Assembly (NCBI GenBank): GCA_947253615.1
Contig: CAMYAA010000101.1
Coordinates: 1-5,354, forward strand
DNA: 5,354 nucleotides
Source of the DNA: an uncultured Sutterellaceae bacterium
GTDB lineage: Bacteria > Pseudomonadota > Gammaproteobacteria > Burkholderiales > Burkholderiaceae_F
Reading direction: 5' to 3'
Below the pieces are notes generated by a model. That model did no database searches. It saw only the letters and a list, made by a program, of their open reading frames with translations, and was not told where the DNA came from. Of this stretch, positions 4,718 through 5,354 are shown in pieces (positions within the stretch are counted from its first letter, which is position 1; the number at the start of each line of letters is the position of its first letter). A program made the position numbers and the translations under genes.

Positions 4718-5354
4718 ATGGATTCCAACACATTTTCTAGTCGATTAAATTCCAAGTCTCCCAAAGCTTCCAACGCATTGGAGGAACCTGATCGCACTCA
4801 GAATCTCGAAGTTCCCTTACAACCTCACCCCTTAACGGAAGAAGAAGTGGCCAATTTGCCGGATGCAGATTTACCGCTTTTTACTCCCACAATTCAGCCC
4901 AAACTCGACACCATCAATGATCTTTTAGATCGTTGTCGTGAATACATGGGCGACGAAGACATTGAAAAGGTTCGCGCCGCTTTTCGTCAGGCGGATGCTG
5001 CTCATTTAGGGCAATTCCGCAAGTCTGGGGAACCTTACATCACTCACCCTGTGTCGGTAGCGTCCATCCTGGCCTCGTGGCATTTGGACGCCGAAACCAT
5101 TCAAGCCGGCCTCATGCATGACGTCCTTGAAGACACAGGGATCACGAAAGTCGAAATGGCCGAAAAATTCGGGGTTACGGTGGCTGAACTCGTGGACGGG
5201 GTCAGTAAACTCGACAAAATTCGTTTTTCCTCAGCTGAAGCGGCTCAAGCAGAAAGCTTCCGTAAAATGTTCATGGCTATGGCCCGCGACGTTCGCGTGA
5301 TTTTGATTAAACTCGCTGACCGCTTACATAACATGCGTACGCTCGGCATTATGC
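4718..5354 (+). CDS. spoT: bifunctional (p)ppGpp hydrolase/synthetase, SpoT/Rel type (N-terminal part, cut by right edge)
   Basis: The reading frame is open from ATG 4718 to the end, 212 complete codons, covering a leader and the hydrolase (HD) domain of an RSH protein that should total roughly 700-800 residues. Hydrolase marks: FRKSGEPYITHPVSVA (100-115) with R101 and H110, GLMHDVLEDT (131-140) with the HD pair H134-D135 and E138-D139, VDGVSKLDKIRF (159-170), and IKLADRLHNMRTL (197-209) with D201 and N205. All are intact, unlike the inactivated HD domain of RelA, so the enzyme should degrade (p)ppGpp to GDP/GTP plus pyrophosphate; the synthetase, TGS and ACT domains lie beyond the window. 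Compared with E. coli SpoT, about 57 extra residues, rich in Pro, Ser and acidic residues, precede the HD domain. GAGG ten bases upstream supports this start. It follows rpoZ as in E. coli but after a terminator. The paralogue relA is excluded by the intact HD motif; 'rel' is an alternative name. Confidence 0.95.
   Translation, partial: MDSNTFSSRLNSKSPKASNALEEPDRTQNLEVPLQPHPLTEEEVANLPDADLPLFTPTIQPKLDTINDLLDRCREYMGDEDIEKVRAAFRQADAAHLGQFRKSGEPYITHPVSVASILASWHLDAETIQAGLMHDVLEDTGITKVEMAEKFGVTVAELVDGVSKLDKIRFSSAEAAQAESFRKMFMAMARDVRVILIKLADRLHNMRTLGIM

Noticed and set aside
5118..5300. Plus-strand 60-residue ORF
   Set aside because: It is the wrong frame of spoT; the frame from 4718 encodes all HD-domain motifs without interruption.

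Overview
The window carries conserved bacterial housekeeping genes. Gene content, protein signatures (an omega subunit beginning MARITVEDC, a short 66-residue omega, a SpoT-type bifunctional alarmone enzyme) and moderate base composition suggest a proteobacterium, most likely a lower-GC member of the Burkholderiales (Sutterellaceae or Parasutterella-like). The lineage is an inference from gene order and protein style. I see no phage, transposase, CRISPR, toxin-antitoxin or other accessory gene, and nothing I would call a new biological system.

Left half, minus strand (1-2600): an operon that reads right to left, rph (RNase PH) > rdgB (XTP/dITP pyrophosphatase) > hemW (radical-SAM heme chaperone) > a small membrane-protein ORF that runs off the left edge. 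The rph/rdgB and rdgB/hemW junctions are both TAATG stop-start contacts, so translation is probably coupled. The first 46 bases form a perfect 20-bp inverted repeat with a 6-nt loop inside the small ORF. It begins exactly at base 1 and may be an assembly artefact or the edge of a longer palindrome.

Middle (2601-2786): a divergent intergenic region with a plausible sigma-70 promoter for yicC, a weaker one for rph, and a perfect 7-bp inverted repeat in the rph promoter spacer.

Right half, plus strand (2787-5354): yicC (endoribonuclease family) > gmk (guanylate kinase) > rpoZ (RNA polymerase omega) > spoT ((p)ppGpp hydrolase/synthetase, cut by the right edge after 212 codons). An extended -10 element sits before rpoZ, and a clear intrinsic terminator lies between rpoZ and spoT.

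Functional theme: the plus-strand genes concern guanine nucleotides and the stringent response. Gmk makes GDP, the precursor of GTP/ppGpp; omega forms part of a ppGpp site on RNA polymerase; SpoT makes and degrades ppGpp. The minus-strand genes cover RNA 3'-end trimming, nucleotide-pool sanitation and heme delivery. In E. coli the pairs rph/yicC, rdgB-hemW and gmk-rpoZ-spoT lie at separate loci; here they are contiguous.
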